A stretch of DNA of 64,000 nucleotides, taken from positions 8,664 through 72,663 of the forward strand of contig NZ_QQGY01000011.1 of NCBI RefSeq assembly GCF_003490595.1. The letters run 5' to 3'. The notes beneath the pieces were generated by a model. That model was given only the letters and a program-made list of their open reading frames with translations. It was not told where the DNA came from and did no database searches. A program made the position numbers and the translations under genes. This document shows positions 34,715 through 43,285 of the stretch, piece by piece. Source of the DNA: Haemophilus haemolyticus_L. Lineage in GTDB: Bacteria > Pseudomonadota > Gammaproteobacteria > Enterobacterales > Pasteurellaceae. Positions within the stretch are counted from its first letter, which is position 1; every line of letters begins with the position of its first letter.

Positions 34715-35398
34715 ATGGAATTAAAAAAAATCGCAGTGGGATTAACCGCACTTTTAGGTATGTCTGTTGCTGACGCGCACAATGTTTGGCTTGAACCTGC
34801 TTCAGCCAAAGGTGAATACGTGGTTAAATTTGGGCATGAACAAACTGAAACCTATCCAGAATCTAAACTTAAATCTATTCAAGCCTTAAATACGCAAGGA
34901 AAATTAACCGCAGTTGACTATCAATTCAGAAATGGTGAAGCATATCTTATGCCTAAATCTGATTTAGTATTCGTTCATTTCGATAATGGTGTGTGGTCAA
35001 AATTACCAAGCGGTAAATACGTTGAAAAAACAAAACGTGAAGAACCAACAGCAGAATTTAGTACCAATCCTGTTAAATTTGGTAAAGCGATTTTGAAATG
35101 GGATGCTGAATCTTTCAAATCTCATCAACAAGCTTACGAATTGATTCCTCAAGAAAAAGCGCAAGCGAACAAACCACTTTCTATCCTTGTTTTACATAAT
35201 GGTAAACCAGTTCAAGGCATTAAAGTGGGCGTGAGTGAAGATGCACCGTTCAATTTAACTAATGAAAAAGGTATCGCTCAATTTACGCCAGCTAAAGGCT
35301 TCAACAAAGTATGGGCAGAGTTTGAGGAAAAAGTAACTAATAATGCGGATTACGATCGTCGATCTGTGGAATATATGCTAACTTTTGATGCACAATAA
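34715..35398 (+). CDS. nikK: Nickel uptake periplasmic component NikK (DUF4198)
   Basis: 227 residues, signal peptide MELKKIAVGLTALLGMSVADA followed by a mature start HNVWLEP that places histidine near the N terminus, then a DUF4198 beta domain. In Haemophilus nickel ECF transporters NikK and NikL replace NikN and help pass Ni2+ to NikM. A USS encodes the LTAL part of the signal peptide. AAGGAG ribosome site is 9 bases upstream. First gene of the nickel operon. Confidence 0.88.
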   Translation: MELKKIAVGLTALLGMSVADAHNVWLEPASAKGEYVVKFGHEQTETYPESKLKSIQALNTQGKLTAVDYQFRNGEAYLMPKSDLVFVHFDNGVWSKLPSGKYVEKTKREEPTAEFSTNPVKFGKAILKWDAESFKSHQQAYELIPQEKAQANKPLSILVLHNGKPVQGIKVGVSEDAPFNLTNEKGIAQFTPAKGFNKVWAEFEEKVTNNADYDRRSVEYMLTFDAQ

Positions 35399-35410
35399 TA
35401 TGGATTTGGG

Positions 35411-35896
35411 ATGAAAAAATTTGCTTTTTTAACCGCACTTTTTGCGGCTTGTTATCTCCCGAATGCTTATGCCCACGCGCTTTATGTGTTTGCCCAATAT
35501 GATGGGCAAACACTCTCTGGCAAATCCTATTATTCAGATATGACCCCAGCAGCTGAAACTTATTTAGAAGTTTTCCGCTCAGGTGTTTCTGAGCCCGTTT
35601 TAACTGGAAAAACTGACCGCCAAGGTGCATTTAAGCTTTCTATTGCTGATGTGCCACATACAACCTTAAAAGTTGTGGTGGAAGGGGATGAAGGACACCG
35701 TGCATCAGTTGTTGCTGCTCATACCTCTGCCGAAAATCAAAGCGGTGCAGATTTAATGCTGCTTCGTGAAGATATTGCGCATTTAAAAGATAAAATTTAT
35801 TTGCATGATATTTTAGGCGGAATTGGTTATATCGTTGGTATTGCTGGACTCATTGCTTTACGTAACGCGCGTAAAATTAAACAAGGACGTATTTAA
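35411..35896 (+). CDS. nikL: Nickel uptake component NikL
   Basis: 161 residues: signal peptide MKKFAFLTALFAACYLPNAYA, mature N terminus HALYVFAQYDGQ, a carboxypeptidase-regulatory-like beta domain (residues 25-95), and a C-terminal transmembrane helix (IGYIVGIAGLIALRNARKI). This is the NikL architecture: periplasmic domain anchored next to NikM. The stop overlaps the nikM ATG. USS codons again form the signal peptide core. Confidence 0.87.
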   Translation: MKKFAFLTALFAACYLPNAYAHALYVFAQYDGQTLSGKSYYSDMTPAAETYLEVFRSGVSEPVLTGKTDRQGAFKLSIADVPHTTLKVVVEGDEGHRASVVAAHTSAENQSGADLMLLREDIAHLKDKIYLHDILGGIGYIVGIAGLIALRNARKIKQGRI

Positions 35897-36516
35897 TGCA
35901 TTTATCTGAAGGCGTGTTACATACGCCTATTTTATTGGCTGGCGCAGTGCTTGCTGTTGCGGGCATCGCGGTGGGGTTGCGTCGTTTAGAATCAGAACGT
36001 TTACCGCTCACTGCACTTTTTGCGGCTGCATTTTTTGTGGCAGGAACCATTCATGTGCCCGTCGGAATTGGTAGCGTGCATTTAATTTTAAATGGCATGG
36101 CTGGTTTATTCCTTGGGTGGGCTGTTTTTCCTGCATTCCTCATCGCACTTTTATTGCAAGTCATCTTCTTTTCTTTTGGCGGATTTGCAGTGTTGGGCGT
36201 CAATCTCTGCGTGATGGCAACGCCAGCGGTGATCGCTCATTATCTTTTCCGTTCTCGTTTACAACCGAACATGGCTTTAAAAGATCGCTTATTAGTCGGT
36301 ATTGGTGCTGGCGTAATTGGCGTTGGCGGGGCAGGCGCGCTTGCTTCTTTTGTGTTGATGTTAGATGGTGGAAAAAGTTATCTGAATCTTGTTTGGCTCT
36401 TGCTAGTCTCTCATATTCCGGTATTTATTTTGGATAGTATTATCAGCGTAGGGGTGATTACCTTACTTGGTAAAATGTATCCTGAAGTCATGAATCGTAC
36501 TCAGAATGTCTCTTAA
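35896..36516 (+). CDS. nikM: ECF nickel transporter substrate-binding subunit NikM
   Basis: 206-residue integral membrane S component of the CbiM/NikM family. The N terminus MHLSEGVLHTP has the invariant Met-His pair whose N-terminal amine and imidazole bind the metal; later helices carry FVAGTIHVPVGIGSVHLILNGMAGLFLGW, the conserved histidine and asparagine motif. Cobalt cannot be excluded from sequence alone, but the neighbouring hypB and NimR favour nickel. Overlaps nikL and nikQ by one base each. Confidence 0.92.
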   Translation: MHLSEGVLHTPILLAGAVLAVAGIAVGLRRLESERLPLTALFAAAFFVAGTIHVPVGIGSVHLILNGMAGLFLGWAVFPAFLIALLLQVIFFSFGGFAVLGVNLCVMATPAVIAHYLFRSRLQPNMALKDRLLVGIGAGVIGVGGAGALASFVLMLDGGKSYLNLVWLLLVSHIPVFILDSIISVGVITLLGKMYPEVMNRTQNVS

Positions 36517-37148
36517 TGAAAATTCATCGCTTATTTCAACCGCACTTTAGGTTGATTTATCTGTTTATCTGGGGGCTAATCATTAGTGGATTGAGTGATC
36601 TTACTTGGCTTATCCCCCTTAATGCGCTTGCAGTTTCTCTCTTTTTTATTTCACTGCAGTTCAGTCAAAAATCTTTTTTGTCTTACCTTAAACGTTGGTT
36701 TGCTTTAATCATTTTTATTGCTTTAATGTGGGCGACATTAAGTTGGAAAATTGGAGAAAATGGAATTGAACTCAATTTTCAAGGCATCGAATTAGCAGAA
36801 AAGTTAAGTTTACGGACTCATTTATTGCTGATTTCTCTCTGGATTTTTTTGTGGAATATTAATGATGCGGTACTTGTTCAAGCCATTGGTAAATTGCCTT
36901 TGCCAGAAAAATTAATTCAACTTTTTGTGCTGACTGTACGTTACATTGCACTGCTTGGCGAACTGCGTCAAAAAATGGATATTGCCATGCGAGCTCGTGG
37001 ATTTCGTCCTGGGCTTAATCGCCGAACTCTTTATGTGACGGCTCAAAGTGTCGCTTTATTATTGATTCATGCTCTATTGAAAGCCGAAACGGCACAAATG
37101 GCTTTAAAATGTCGTGGTTTTCAGTTTGGTAAAAAGAGAGAAAAATAA
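36516..37148 (+). CDS. nikQ: ECF nickel transporter transmembrane subunit NikQ
   Basis: 210-residue T component (CbiQ/EcfT family). Several hydrophobic helices, then the two coupling-helix signatures that bind the ATPase: MDIAMRARGFRPG and AQMALKCRGFQFG, both with the A-x-x-x-R-G pattern. ATG overlaps the nikM stop. Usual length is about 220-260, so slightly short. Confidence 0.9.
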   Translation: MKIHRLFQPHFRLIYLFIWGLIISGLSDLTWLIPLNALAVSLFFISLQFSQKSFLSYLKRWFALIIFIALMWATLSWKIGENGIELNFQGIELAEKLSLRTHLLLISLWIFLWNINDAVLVQAIGKLPLPEKLIQLFVLTVRYIALLGELRQKMDIAMRARGFRPGLNRRTLYVTAQSVALLLIHALLKAETAQMALKCRGFQFGKKREK

Positions 37149-37149
37149 C

Positions 37150-37767
37150 ATGTTAGCTGTAAATAATCTTTATATAGAACGTAATGGTAGAGCGATTATT
37201 CAAGATTTGAGTTTTACCTTGGAAGGACAAAAACGTCTTTTCGTACAAGGGGAAATTGGTTCAGGAAAAACGACGTTACTTCTTGCTTTGTTGGGATTTG
37301 TTCCTGTAACCAAAGGTGAAATTAAACTATTTGGCCAAGTTTGTCGTGAAGAAAAAGATTTCGCACCGTTTCGTGGCACTATTGGTATTTGTTTTCAAAA
37401 TGCCGATGACCAACTTTTTGGCCCAACAGTATTGGATGATATTGCCTTTGGACCATTAAATCAAAATGTGCCTAGAGAGCAGGCGTATCATATTGCAGAG
37501 CAGCAATTAGAACGTCTTGGTATCACACGTTTAAAAGATCGTATGGTACATACCTTATCTGGTGGTGAGAAAAATTTCACCGCACTTGCGGGTGTCTTAG
37601 CGATGCAACCAAAAATCTTATTATTAGATGAACCCACCAATGGATTAGATCGAAAAAATACTGAAAAATTGACCGCACTTTTGCGTGAACTTTCCTTACC
37701 CATTTTGATTTCATCCCATCATCATGGATTTATTAACGAATTAGCCACAGAAATTATCAGTTTATGA
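37150..37767 (+). CDS. nikO: ECF nickel transporter ATPase NikO
   Basis: 205-residue ABC ATPase. Walker A GEIGSGKTTLL, Q-loop GICFQNADDQLFG (the Q-x-x-x-x-x-x-F type of ECF ATPases), signature motif LSGGEKNFTALAGVLAMQPKILLLDEPTNGLD with Walker B, and the switch His in ISSHHHGFI. The C-terminal domain is minimal. Start ATG 37150 (MLAVNNLYIERNG) is preferred over an upstream ATG inside nikQ. Last gene of nikKLMQO; a 147-base gap follows, in which a TTGACA at 37818 could serve hypB. Confidence 0.92.
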   Translation: MLAVNNLYIERNGRAIIQDLSFTLEGQKRLFVQGEIGSGKTTLLLALLGFVPVTKGEIKLFGQVCREEKDFAPFRGTIGICFQNADDQLFGPTVLDDIAFGPLNQNVPREQAYHIAEQQLERLGITRLKDRMVHTLSGGEKNFTALAGVLAMQPKILLLDEPTNGLDRKNTEKLTALLRELSLPILISSHHHGFINELATEIISL

Positions 37768-37914
37768 TCTTCATCAAAAAGCCGAATTTTGATTGTGCTA
37801 TGCTTGTTGCAAATTTGTTGACAAAGCTAAGGGCTTTGAGTGTTTTAAACATTATTTCTGTTGAAAGTCAGTTTGAAAACTCAGCCCAAATAAGTATATT
37901 AAAACGGAGGATTT

Positions 37915-38724
37915 ATGTGTACAACCTGTGGCTGCGGACATCCAGAGCAAGTCCGTATTGGTGAATTGCCTCATACTCATGATGATCAAGGAAGTCATCA
38001 ATCAGGTACGCCAAACTTTTCACATTCAACATTTCATTTCAATAAACCAGTCGATGCAGACGATACTCAAAAACGGTTGTTAAAAATCGAACAAGATGTT
38101 CTCGGAAAAAATAATCAACTAGCGGATCACAACCGAGCATTCTTCGCTAAACAACATATTTTAGCCTTGAATCTTGTATCGAGTCCGGGTTCAGGCAAAA
38201 CCACCCTTTTAACGACGACGCTAAATGCCCTCAAAAATGACCGCACTTGTTATGTCATTGAAGGCGATCAACAAACTGAAAATGATGCAGATCGTATTCG
38301 TGCTACTGGCGTGCCAGCTATTCAAGTGAATACAGGCAAAGGTTGCCACTTGGATGCTCAAATGATTAGCGAAGCAATGGTGAAATTAAGACCGCAAGCT
38401 GACAGCATTATGTTTATCGAAAATGTGGGAAATTTAGTTTGTCCATCTGAATTTGATCTTGGCGAAAAAGCGAAAGTGGTGATTTTATCCGTGACAGAAG
38501 GCGAAGATAAACCGCTTAAATACCCACATATGTTTGCTGCATCAAGTTTGATGATTTTAAATAAAGTGGATTTATTACCTTATTTGAAATTTGATGTAGA
38601 ACAGTGCATTGCTAATGCGAAACGTGTGAATCCCAATATTGAAGTGATTCAACTTTCTGCTACAACTGAACAAGGTCTCAGTGAGTGGTTAAATTGGCTA
38701 GAACAACAACGTAAACAAGGATAA
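37915..38724 (+). CDS. hypB: Hydrogenase nickel incorporation protein HypB
   Basis: GTPase that delivers nickel to [NiFe]-hydrogenase precursors. N terminus MCTTCGCG holds the high-affinity nickel site (C2, C5, C7); a short His-rich stretch follows (HTHDDQGSHQ). The G domain has Walker A SSPGSGKTTLL, the metal-switch motif GKGCHLDA, and NKVDLLPY. 269 residues, with a shorter linker than E. coli (290). Very good ribosome site CGGAGG. Followed by hypD after 3 bases; the usual hypC is absent and hypA is not upstream. Confidence 0.95.
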   Translation: MCTTCGCGHPEQVRIGELPHTHDDQGSHQSGTPNFSHSTFHFNKPVDADDTQKRLLKIEQDVLGKNNQLADHNRAFFAKQHILALNLVSSPGSGKTTLLTTTLNALKNDRTCYVIEGDQQTENDADRIRATGVPAIQVNTGKGCHLDAQMISEAMVKLRPQADSIMFIENVGNLVCPSEFDLGEKAKVVILSVTEGEDKPLKYPHMFAASSLMILNKVDLLPYLKFDVEQCIANAKRVNPNIEVIQLSATTEQGLSEWLNWLEQQRKQG

Positions 38725-38727
38725 TCG

Positions 38728-39840
38728 ATGAAATTTGTTGATGAATTTCGCGATCCTGAACTTGCCCGTAGTTTAGTGGCGCAACTTGAAAAATTGATGG
38801 AAAAAATGCCGCACTTTACGGCGCAGAATCCATTGTATTTAATGGAAGTATGTGGCGGGCATACCCATACGATTTTTAAATTTGGGTTGGATCGGCTATT
38901 GCCAAAAAGTATCGAATTTATTCATGGTCCTGGTTGCCCTGTCTGTGTGCTTCCGATGGGGCGTATTGATGTTTGTATTGAAATTGCGCTGAAACCAGAT
39001 GTTATTTTCTGTACTTTTGGGGATGCAATGCGGGTGAAAGGTCGTAAAGGTTCGCTTTTAGAAGCAAAAGCGAAAGGCGCAGATGTTCGCATTGTGTATT
39101 CACCTTTGGATGCATTGAATATTGCACAAAATAATCCGAATAAAAAAGTCGTCTTTTTTTCCTTAGGATTTGAAACGACGATGCCGAGCACGGCAGTGAC
39201 GCTTCAGCAAGCCAAAAAACTAGGAACAAAAAATTTCTGGATTGTTTGCCAAAACATCACCATTATTCCAACGTTACATAGCTTGCTGGCACAAGATCAA
39301 GTCAAAATTGATGGTTTTCTTGCGCCAGGGCATGTGAGTATGGTGATTGGTTCATCGCCTTATCAAGGGATTGTCGATAAATATCACAAACCTTTCGTGA
39401 TTACAGGTTTTGAACCTTTAGATATTTTGCAGGCGATTGTGATGTTAGTGCAGCAATTTGCTGATGGCCGTTGTGAAATCGAAAATCAATATAAACGCAT
39501 TGTGGACGATCACGGAAACGCTTTAGCCCAACGTTCAATGCAAGAAGTATTCCAGCTTAAAGCAAGCAGTGAATGGCGTGGCTTGGGAGAAATTGAACAA
39601 TCAGGCGTGGAATTGACGGAGGCTTATCGTGAATTTGATGCCGAAATTTATTTCCAAAGCCAAGCGCAAAAGGTGGCGGATGATCCTAATTCTCGTTGTG
39701 GTGATGTCTTGACTGGGCGTTGTAAACCATCTGATTGCCCATTATTTGGCACAGGTTGTAATCCTGATAACGCTTATGGCGCATTAATGGTTTCTTCCGA
39801 AGGAGCATGTGCAGCCTATTATCAATATCGGAGAGAATAA
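38728..39840 (+). CDS. hypD: Hydrogenase maturation protein HypD
   Basis: Iron-sulfur scaffold that, with HypC, assembles the Fe(CN)2CO group. 370 residues with intact motifs: MEVCGGHTHTIFKFG, the HGPGCPVCVLPMGR segment with its two cysteines, CTFGDAMRVKG, GFETTMPSTA, APGHVSMVIGS, and the C-terminal 4Fe-4S cysteines in RCGDVLTGRCKPSDCPLFGTGCNPDNA. Nothing suggests decay, so selection has kept it. No hypC lies beside it. Confidence 0.96.
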   Translation: MKFVDEFRDPELARSLVAQLEKLMEKMPHFTAQNPLYLMEVCGGHTHTIFKFGLDRLLPKSIEFIHGPGCPVCVLPMGRIDVCIEIALKPDVIFCTFGDAMRVKGRKGSLLEAKAKGADVRIVYSPLDALNIAQNNPNKKVVFFSLGFETTMPSTAVTLQQAKKLGTKNFWIVCQNITIIPTLHSLLAQDQVKIDGFLAPGHVSMVIGSSPYQGIVDKYHKPFVITGFEPLDILQAIVMLVQQFADGRCEIENQYKRIVDDHGNALAQRSMQEVFQLKASSEWRGLGEIEQSGVELTEAYREFDAEIYFQSQAQKVADDPNSRCGDVLTGRCKPSDCPLFGTGCNPDNAYGALMVSSEGACAAYYQYRRE

Positions 39841-39841
39841 A

Positions 39842-40855
39842 ATGAGCGAATTTATCACTATGGCGCACGGCAATGGCGGTGCAGCCATGCAAAAATTGAT
39901 TCAAGATTATTTTTTTGAAGCCTTTGCTAATCCTATTTTGGCGCAAGGGGAAGATCAGGCAAGAATTCCATTAACAGAATTAGCAAAGCAAGGTGAAACA
40001 CTGTCATTTAGTACGGATAGTTTTGTCATTGATCCCATTTTTTTCCCTGGTGGTAACATCGGGAAATTAGCGGTGTGCGGTACGGCAAATGATGTGGCTG
40101 TGTGCGGTGCGATACCAAAATATTTATCTTGTGGTTTTATTTTGGAAGAAGGATTGCCACTTGCGGATCTTAAAGCAATTATTCAATCAATGGCTGAAAC
40201 CGCAAAAGCGGCAGGTATTCAAGTTGTTACTGGCGATACAAAAGTGGTACAAAAAGGTGCAGTGGATAAGATTTTTATCAATACCAGTGGAATTGGTGTT
40301 ATTCCTCAAAATTTGGATTGGGGTGTTCATAACATTCAGGCTGGCGATAAAATCATTGTTAGCGGCACCATTGGGGATCATGGTGCAACAATCTTAAATT
40401 TACGTGAAAAACTGGGTATCCAAACGGATCTTCATAGTGATTGCGCCGTTCTGTATCCATTGATTGAACATTTACACGAAGTAGATGGCGTGAAAGCGGT
40501 TCGAGATGCGACCCGTGGGGGAGTTAATGCTGTTTTGCATGAATTTGCACAGGCGCAACAGCTAGGCATGAATATTGATGAACAAGCCTTGCCAATTCGC
40601 CAAGAAGTGCGCGGAATTTGTGAATTACTTGGTCTTGAAGCATTAAACTTCGCGAATGAAGGGAAGTTGGTTATTGTTGCCTCTGCTGAAAAAACACCAG
40701 AAATTTTGACCGCACTTCGTCGTCATCCATTAGGTGAAAATGCGGCTGTGATTGGTGAAGTGACAACCTATAAAAAAGTCCGTTTAGTGGGTGTTTTTGG
40801 ACAAAGTCGATTGTTAGATTTACCAACAAATGAACCTTTGCCAAGAATTTGTTAA
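39842..40855 (+). CDS. hypE: Carbamoyl dehydratase HypE
   Basis: PurM-like ATP-dependent enzyme that dehydrates the S-carbamoyl group on its C-terminal cysteine to thiocyanate, the cyanide source for the Ni-Fe site. Motifs: MAHGNGGAAMQKLI, DSFVIDPIFFPGGNIGKLAVCGTANDVAVCGA, the ATP loop VSGTIGDHGATIL, and the invariant tail PRIC ending in cysteine. Start at ATG 39842 (MSEFITMAHG, 337 residues), 1 base after hypD; a longer frame from 39809 runs into hypD. HypF, which loads the carbamoyl group, is not in the window. Confidence 0.95.
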   Translation: MSEFITMAHGNGGAAMQKLIQDYFFEAFANPILAQGEDQARIPLTELAKQGETLSFSTDSFVIDPIFFPGGNIGKLAVCGTANDVAVCGAIPKYLSCGFILEEGLPLADLKAIIQSMAETAKAAGIQVVTGDTKVVQKGAVDKIFINTSGIGVIPQNLDWGVHNIQAGDKIIVSGTIGDHGATILNLREKLGIQTDLHSDCAVLYPLIEHLHEVDGVKAVRDATRGGVNAVLHEFAQAQQLGMNIDEQALPIRQEVRGICELLGLEALNFANEGKLVIVASAEKTPEILTALRRHPLGENAAVIGEVTTYKKVRLVGVFGQSRLLDLPTNEPLPRIC

Positions 40856-40865
40856 TGATTAGATA

Positions 40866-40900
40866 AAATTAAAGCCTTGATAATCAAGGCTTTATTTTTT
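40866..40900. terminator. Bidirectional terminator between hypE and ssrA
   Basis: AAAGCCTTGA-taa-TCAAGGCTTT, a 10-bp stem with T run on the plus side (ATTTTTTTATTT) and AATTTTATC on the minus side. Serves hypE and the convergent tmRNA. Confidence 0.88.
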
Positions 40901-40904
40901 TATT

Positions 40905-41269
40905 TGGTGGAGCTGGCGGGAGTTGAACCCGCGTCCGAAATTACTCTACCTTCAGCACTACACGTTTAGTCTAGTCTTTAATTTCACTTAAGCATGCGGA
41001 CAGACACGCTAAACTTAAGCTAGTTTGATTCAATTTAGTGCTTCGATCCTCAAACGGTGGCTTCCACACGATCTCGTTTTGGTTTGACTCCGCGTTATCC
41101 CCGTCTTACGAGCGGAAGCTGGGGCGCGAAGGCTAAATGCAGGTTATTAAGCTGCTAAAGCGTATTGTTCGTCGTTTGCGACTATTTTTTGCGGTTTATT
41201 TACGAGGCCTACCGCACCTCGACGTGCACCTTGGGCTTCGCTAATCCCGTCGAATCCAGAATCAGCCCC
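40905..41269 (-). ncRNA. ssrA: Transfer-messenger RNA (tmRNA)
   Basis: Rescues stalled ribosomes. The 5' end GGGGCTGATTCTGGATTCGAC and the 3' end GGTTCAACTCCCGCCAGCTCCACCA form the tRNA-like domain. The mRNA part, read on the minus strand at 41179-41147, starts at the GCA resume codon and encodes the tag ANDEQYALAA followed by TAA, the H. influenzae tag. Pseudoknot regions are present but were not folded by hand. About 365 nucleotides. Confidence 0.97.
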
Positions 41270-41360
41270 AAAATTGGGCATAGTCTAGCAAAAAAAGAAA
41301 AGTAGGGAAAGTCGAGATTGATTGAATTGCTTCGTTAAAGGGCATTTATAAAAGATTAAA

Positions 41361-41396
41361 TTGCTAGGTTATTAAATTTAATGTATATTTAAACAG
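41361..41396 (+). promoter_or_regulatory. Probable dinB promoter with LexA-like box
   Basis: TTGCTA at 41361-41366, 17-base spacer, TATATT at 41384-41389. A box ATGTATATTTAAACAG at 41381-41396 overlaps the -10 and differs from the LexA consensus CTG-N10-CAG by a single conserved base (A for C at the first position). Confidence 0.5.
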
Positions 41397-41443
41397 TTGT
41401 TTACTTGATTAATATTAGAAAATATTTAACCGCACTTTTTTTT

Positions 41444-42511
41444 ATGCTACAAGATAAAAAAATTATTCACATTGATATGGATTGTTTTTACGCATCAATT
41501 GAGATTCGTGAAAATCCTAATTTGCAGGGAAAGCCTGTTGCTGTAGGTGGTTCTTCTCGTCAACGTGGTGTATTAACAACTTGTAATTATGAGGCGAGAA
41601 AATTTGGTTTGCATAGTGCAATGCCAACGGCTCAAGCCATAAAAAAGTGTCCTAATCTCATTCTTGTGCCCGTGAATATGGCTTTGTATAAACAAGTTTC
41701 GGCACAAATTCATCAAATCTTCCAGTGCTATACAGATATTATTGAACCACTTTCTTTAGATGAAGCTTATTTAGATGTTACGCACTGCCAAAAATGTTCT
41801 GGCTCTGCGACTTGGATCGCACAAGAAATCCGCCAAGCTATTTTTGATGAATTGAAATTAACGGCTTCAGCGGGTATTGCGCCTCTAAAATTCCTTGCCA
41901 AAATTGCCTCGGATATGAATAAACCTAATGGGCAATTTGTGATTAAGCCGAATGAAGTCGAGGAATTTATTAAAACCTTATCTTTAAATAAAATCCCTGG
42001 TGTGGGTAAAGTGACATCGCAACGATTACTTGATATGGGATTAGAAACTTGTGCTGACATTCAAAACTTTGATCAAATTGTCTTATTAAACCAATTTGGT
42101 AAAGCGGGTAAACGAATTTGGGATTTTAGCCACGGCATTGATGAGCGTGAAGTACAAGCCCATCGTGAACGTAAATCAGTTGGCGTAGAACAGACGTTGA
42201 TTGAAAACATTCACACAGTTGAGCAAGCTTTAGCCTTATTAAATAATCTTTATGAAGAGCTACTTCGTCGCCTTGAACGTGTTAGTCCTAATATACCATT
42301 ATCTGCATTTCGTAAAATCGGCATAAAGCTTAAATTTGAAGATTTTCAAGTAACTACTTTGGAGAAAACTGGTTTGTCACTTTCTTTGGAGAGTTTTCAA
42401 CAATTACTTCCTCAAATTTTTATGCGAGCAAAAGAGCGATCGATTCGTTTGATCGGGCTACATGTCAATTTACCCGAAGAAAATAAACAAGAACAAATGA
42501 GCCTCTGGTGA
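41444..42511 (+). CDS. dinB: DNA polymerase IV (Y family)
   Basis: Error-prone translesion polymerase. Catalytic motifs HIDMDCFYASIE and EPLSLDEAYLDVT with the metal-binding acidic residues, the N-terminal steric region LRxx/RGVLTTCNYEARKFG, helix-hairpin-helix thumb (LNKIPGVGKVTSQRLLDMG) and little finger domain; ends with the QMSLW clamp-binding motif (Q-x-x-L-x-x form). ATG 41444 gives 355 residues; the frame extends back to a TTG at 41405 through a USS and lacks homology. The only Y-family polymerase seen here. Confidence 0.95.
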   Translation: MLQDKKIIHIDMDCFYASIEIRENPNLQGKPVAVGGSSRQRGVLTTCNYEARKFGLHSAMPTAQAIKKCPNLILVPVNMALYKQVSAQIHQIFQCYTDIIEPLSLDEAYLDVTHCQKCSGSATWIAQEIRQAIFDELKLTASAGIAPLKFLAKIASDMNKPNGQFVIKPNEVEEFIKTLSLNKIPGVGKVTSQRLLDMGLETCADIQNFDQIVLLNQFGKAGKRIWDFSHGIDEREVQAHRERKSVGVEQTLIENIHTVEQALALLNNLYEELLRRLERVSPNIPLSAFRKIGIKLKFEDFQVTTLEKTGLSLSLESFQQLLPQIFMRAKERSIRLIGLHVNLPEENKQEQMSLW

Positions 42512-42543
42512 TATAATCTCGCGGTTTTTTAGGAGTCGATACC

Positions 42544-43080
42544 ATGGAACATAAATTAGAAGATATTATTGCAATTTTTAATCAATGTTTTGAAGAGGAA
42601 TACAACACTCGCTTAGTCAAAGGCGGTGAAGAACCCATTTATTTACCCGCAAATGATGAAGTGCCTTATAACGCGATTTATTTTGCGCGAGGATTTTACA
42701 GCAGTGCATTGCACGAAATTGCCCATTGGTTAGTGGCAGGCAAAGAACGCCGTAAACTAGAAGATTTTGGTTATTGGTATGAGCCAGATGGACGTTCTGA
42801 AGAACGTCAGCGTGATTTTGAAAAAGTTGAAGTTAAACCGCAAGCATTAGAATGGATTTTGGCAACGGCGGCAGGTTTCCGTTATTTTGCTAGTGCGGAT
42901 AATTTGAATGGCAATCCGGGCGATACACAGCCTTTTAAACAAGCCGTGTATGAGCAAGTGAAAATCTACGCGGAAAAAGGTTTACCAAAACGAGCTGAAA
43001 TGTTACGTCATGCCCTTGCTATGTTTTATGGCACAGAAGATGAAATTGATTTGGCGAAGTTTGATGTCGCGCGTATTTAA
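42544..43080 (+). CDS. epmC: Elongation factor P hydroxylase
   Basis: YfcM/EpmC family: hydroxylates the beta-lysyl-lysine of EF-P. 178 residues with HEIAHWLVAGKERRKLEDFGYWYEPDGRSEERQRDFEKVEVKPQALEW; the HExxH-like HEIAH plus a distant E/H pair form the metal site typical of the family. AGGAGTCGAT ribosome site upstream. Starts 32 bases after dinB, so probably cotranscribed. The role is inferred from the E. coli enzyme. Confidence 0.92.
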   Translation: MEHKLEDIIAIFNQCFEEEYNTRLVKGGEEPIYLPANDEVPYNAIYFARGFYSSALHEIAHWLVAGKERRKLEDFGYWYEPDGRSEERQRDFEKVEVKPQALEWILATAAGFRYFASADNLNGNPGDTQPFKQAVYEQVKIYAEKGLPKRAEMLRHALAMFYGTEDEIDLAKFDVARI

Positions 43081-43086
43081 TAGCAG

Positions 43087-43114
43087 AAAGTGAGCAAGAT
43101 GGCTCACTTTTTTC
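43087..43114 (+). terminator. Rho-independent terminator after epmC
   Basis: AAAGTGAGC-aagat-GGCTCACTTT followed by TTTTC, directly after the epmC stop. Confidence 0.85.
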
Positions 43115-43172
43115 AGTCTTAAGCCCCTCCCCAATTCCCTTCTAATTAAATAATTCAAATTTTAATCATTTC

Positions 43173-43218
43173 ACACCCAGTATACTGGGTGTTGTGCTCT
43201 CTTTACAGAGAGCACAAC
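43173..43218 (+). repeat. Two abutting perfect palindromes upstream of the Sel1-MBL cassette
   Basis: ACACCCAGTATACTGGGTGT (43173-43192) is a perfect 20-base palindrome; overlapping its end, GTTGTGCTCTC-tttaca-GAGAGCACAAC (43191-43218) is an 11-bp perfect stem-loop. Together they resemble modules of the array at 7.85 kb in style but not in sequence. Could be an intergenic repeat unit, an operator, or an mRNA leader element. They lie 68 bases before the first Sel1 gene. Confidence 0.8.
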
Positions 43219-43285
43219 AAAACATAATGCCAAACAAAAAAACATTTTTTTGTTTCAATTGTTGATTAATAAATGGACGGTTTCT

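Noticed and set aside
37764..37964. A 66-codon plus-strand frame between nikO and hypB
   Set aside because: It overlaps the end of nikO and the start of hypB in another frame, has no ribosome site and no domain pattern; the true start of hypB has an excellent ribosome site.
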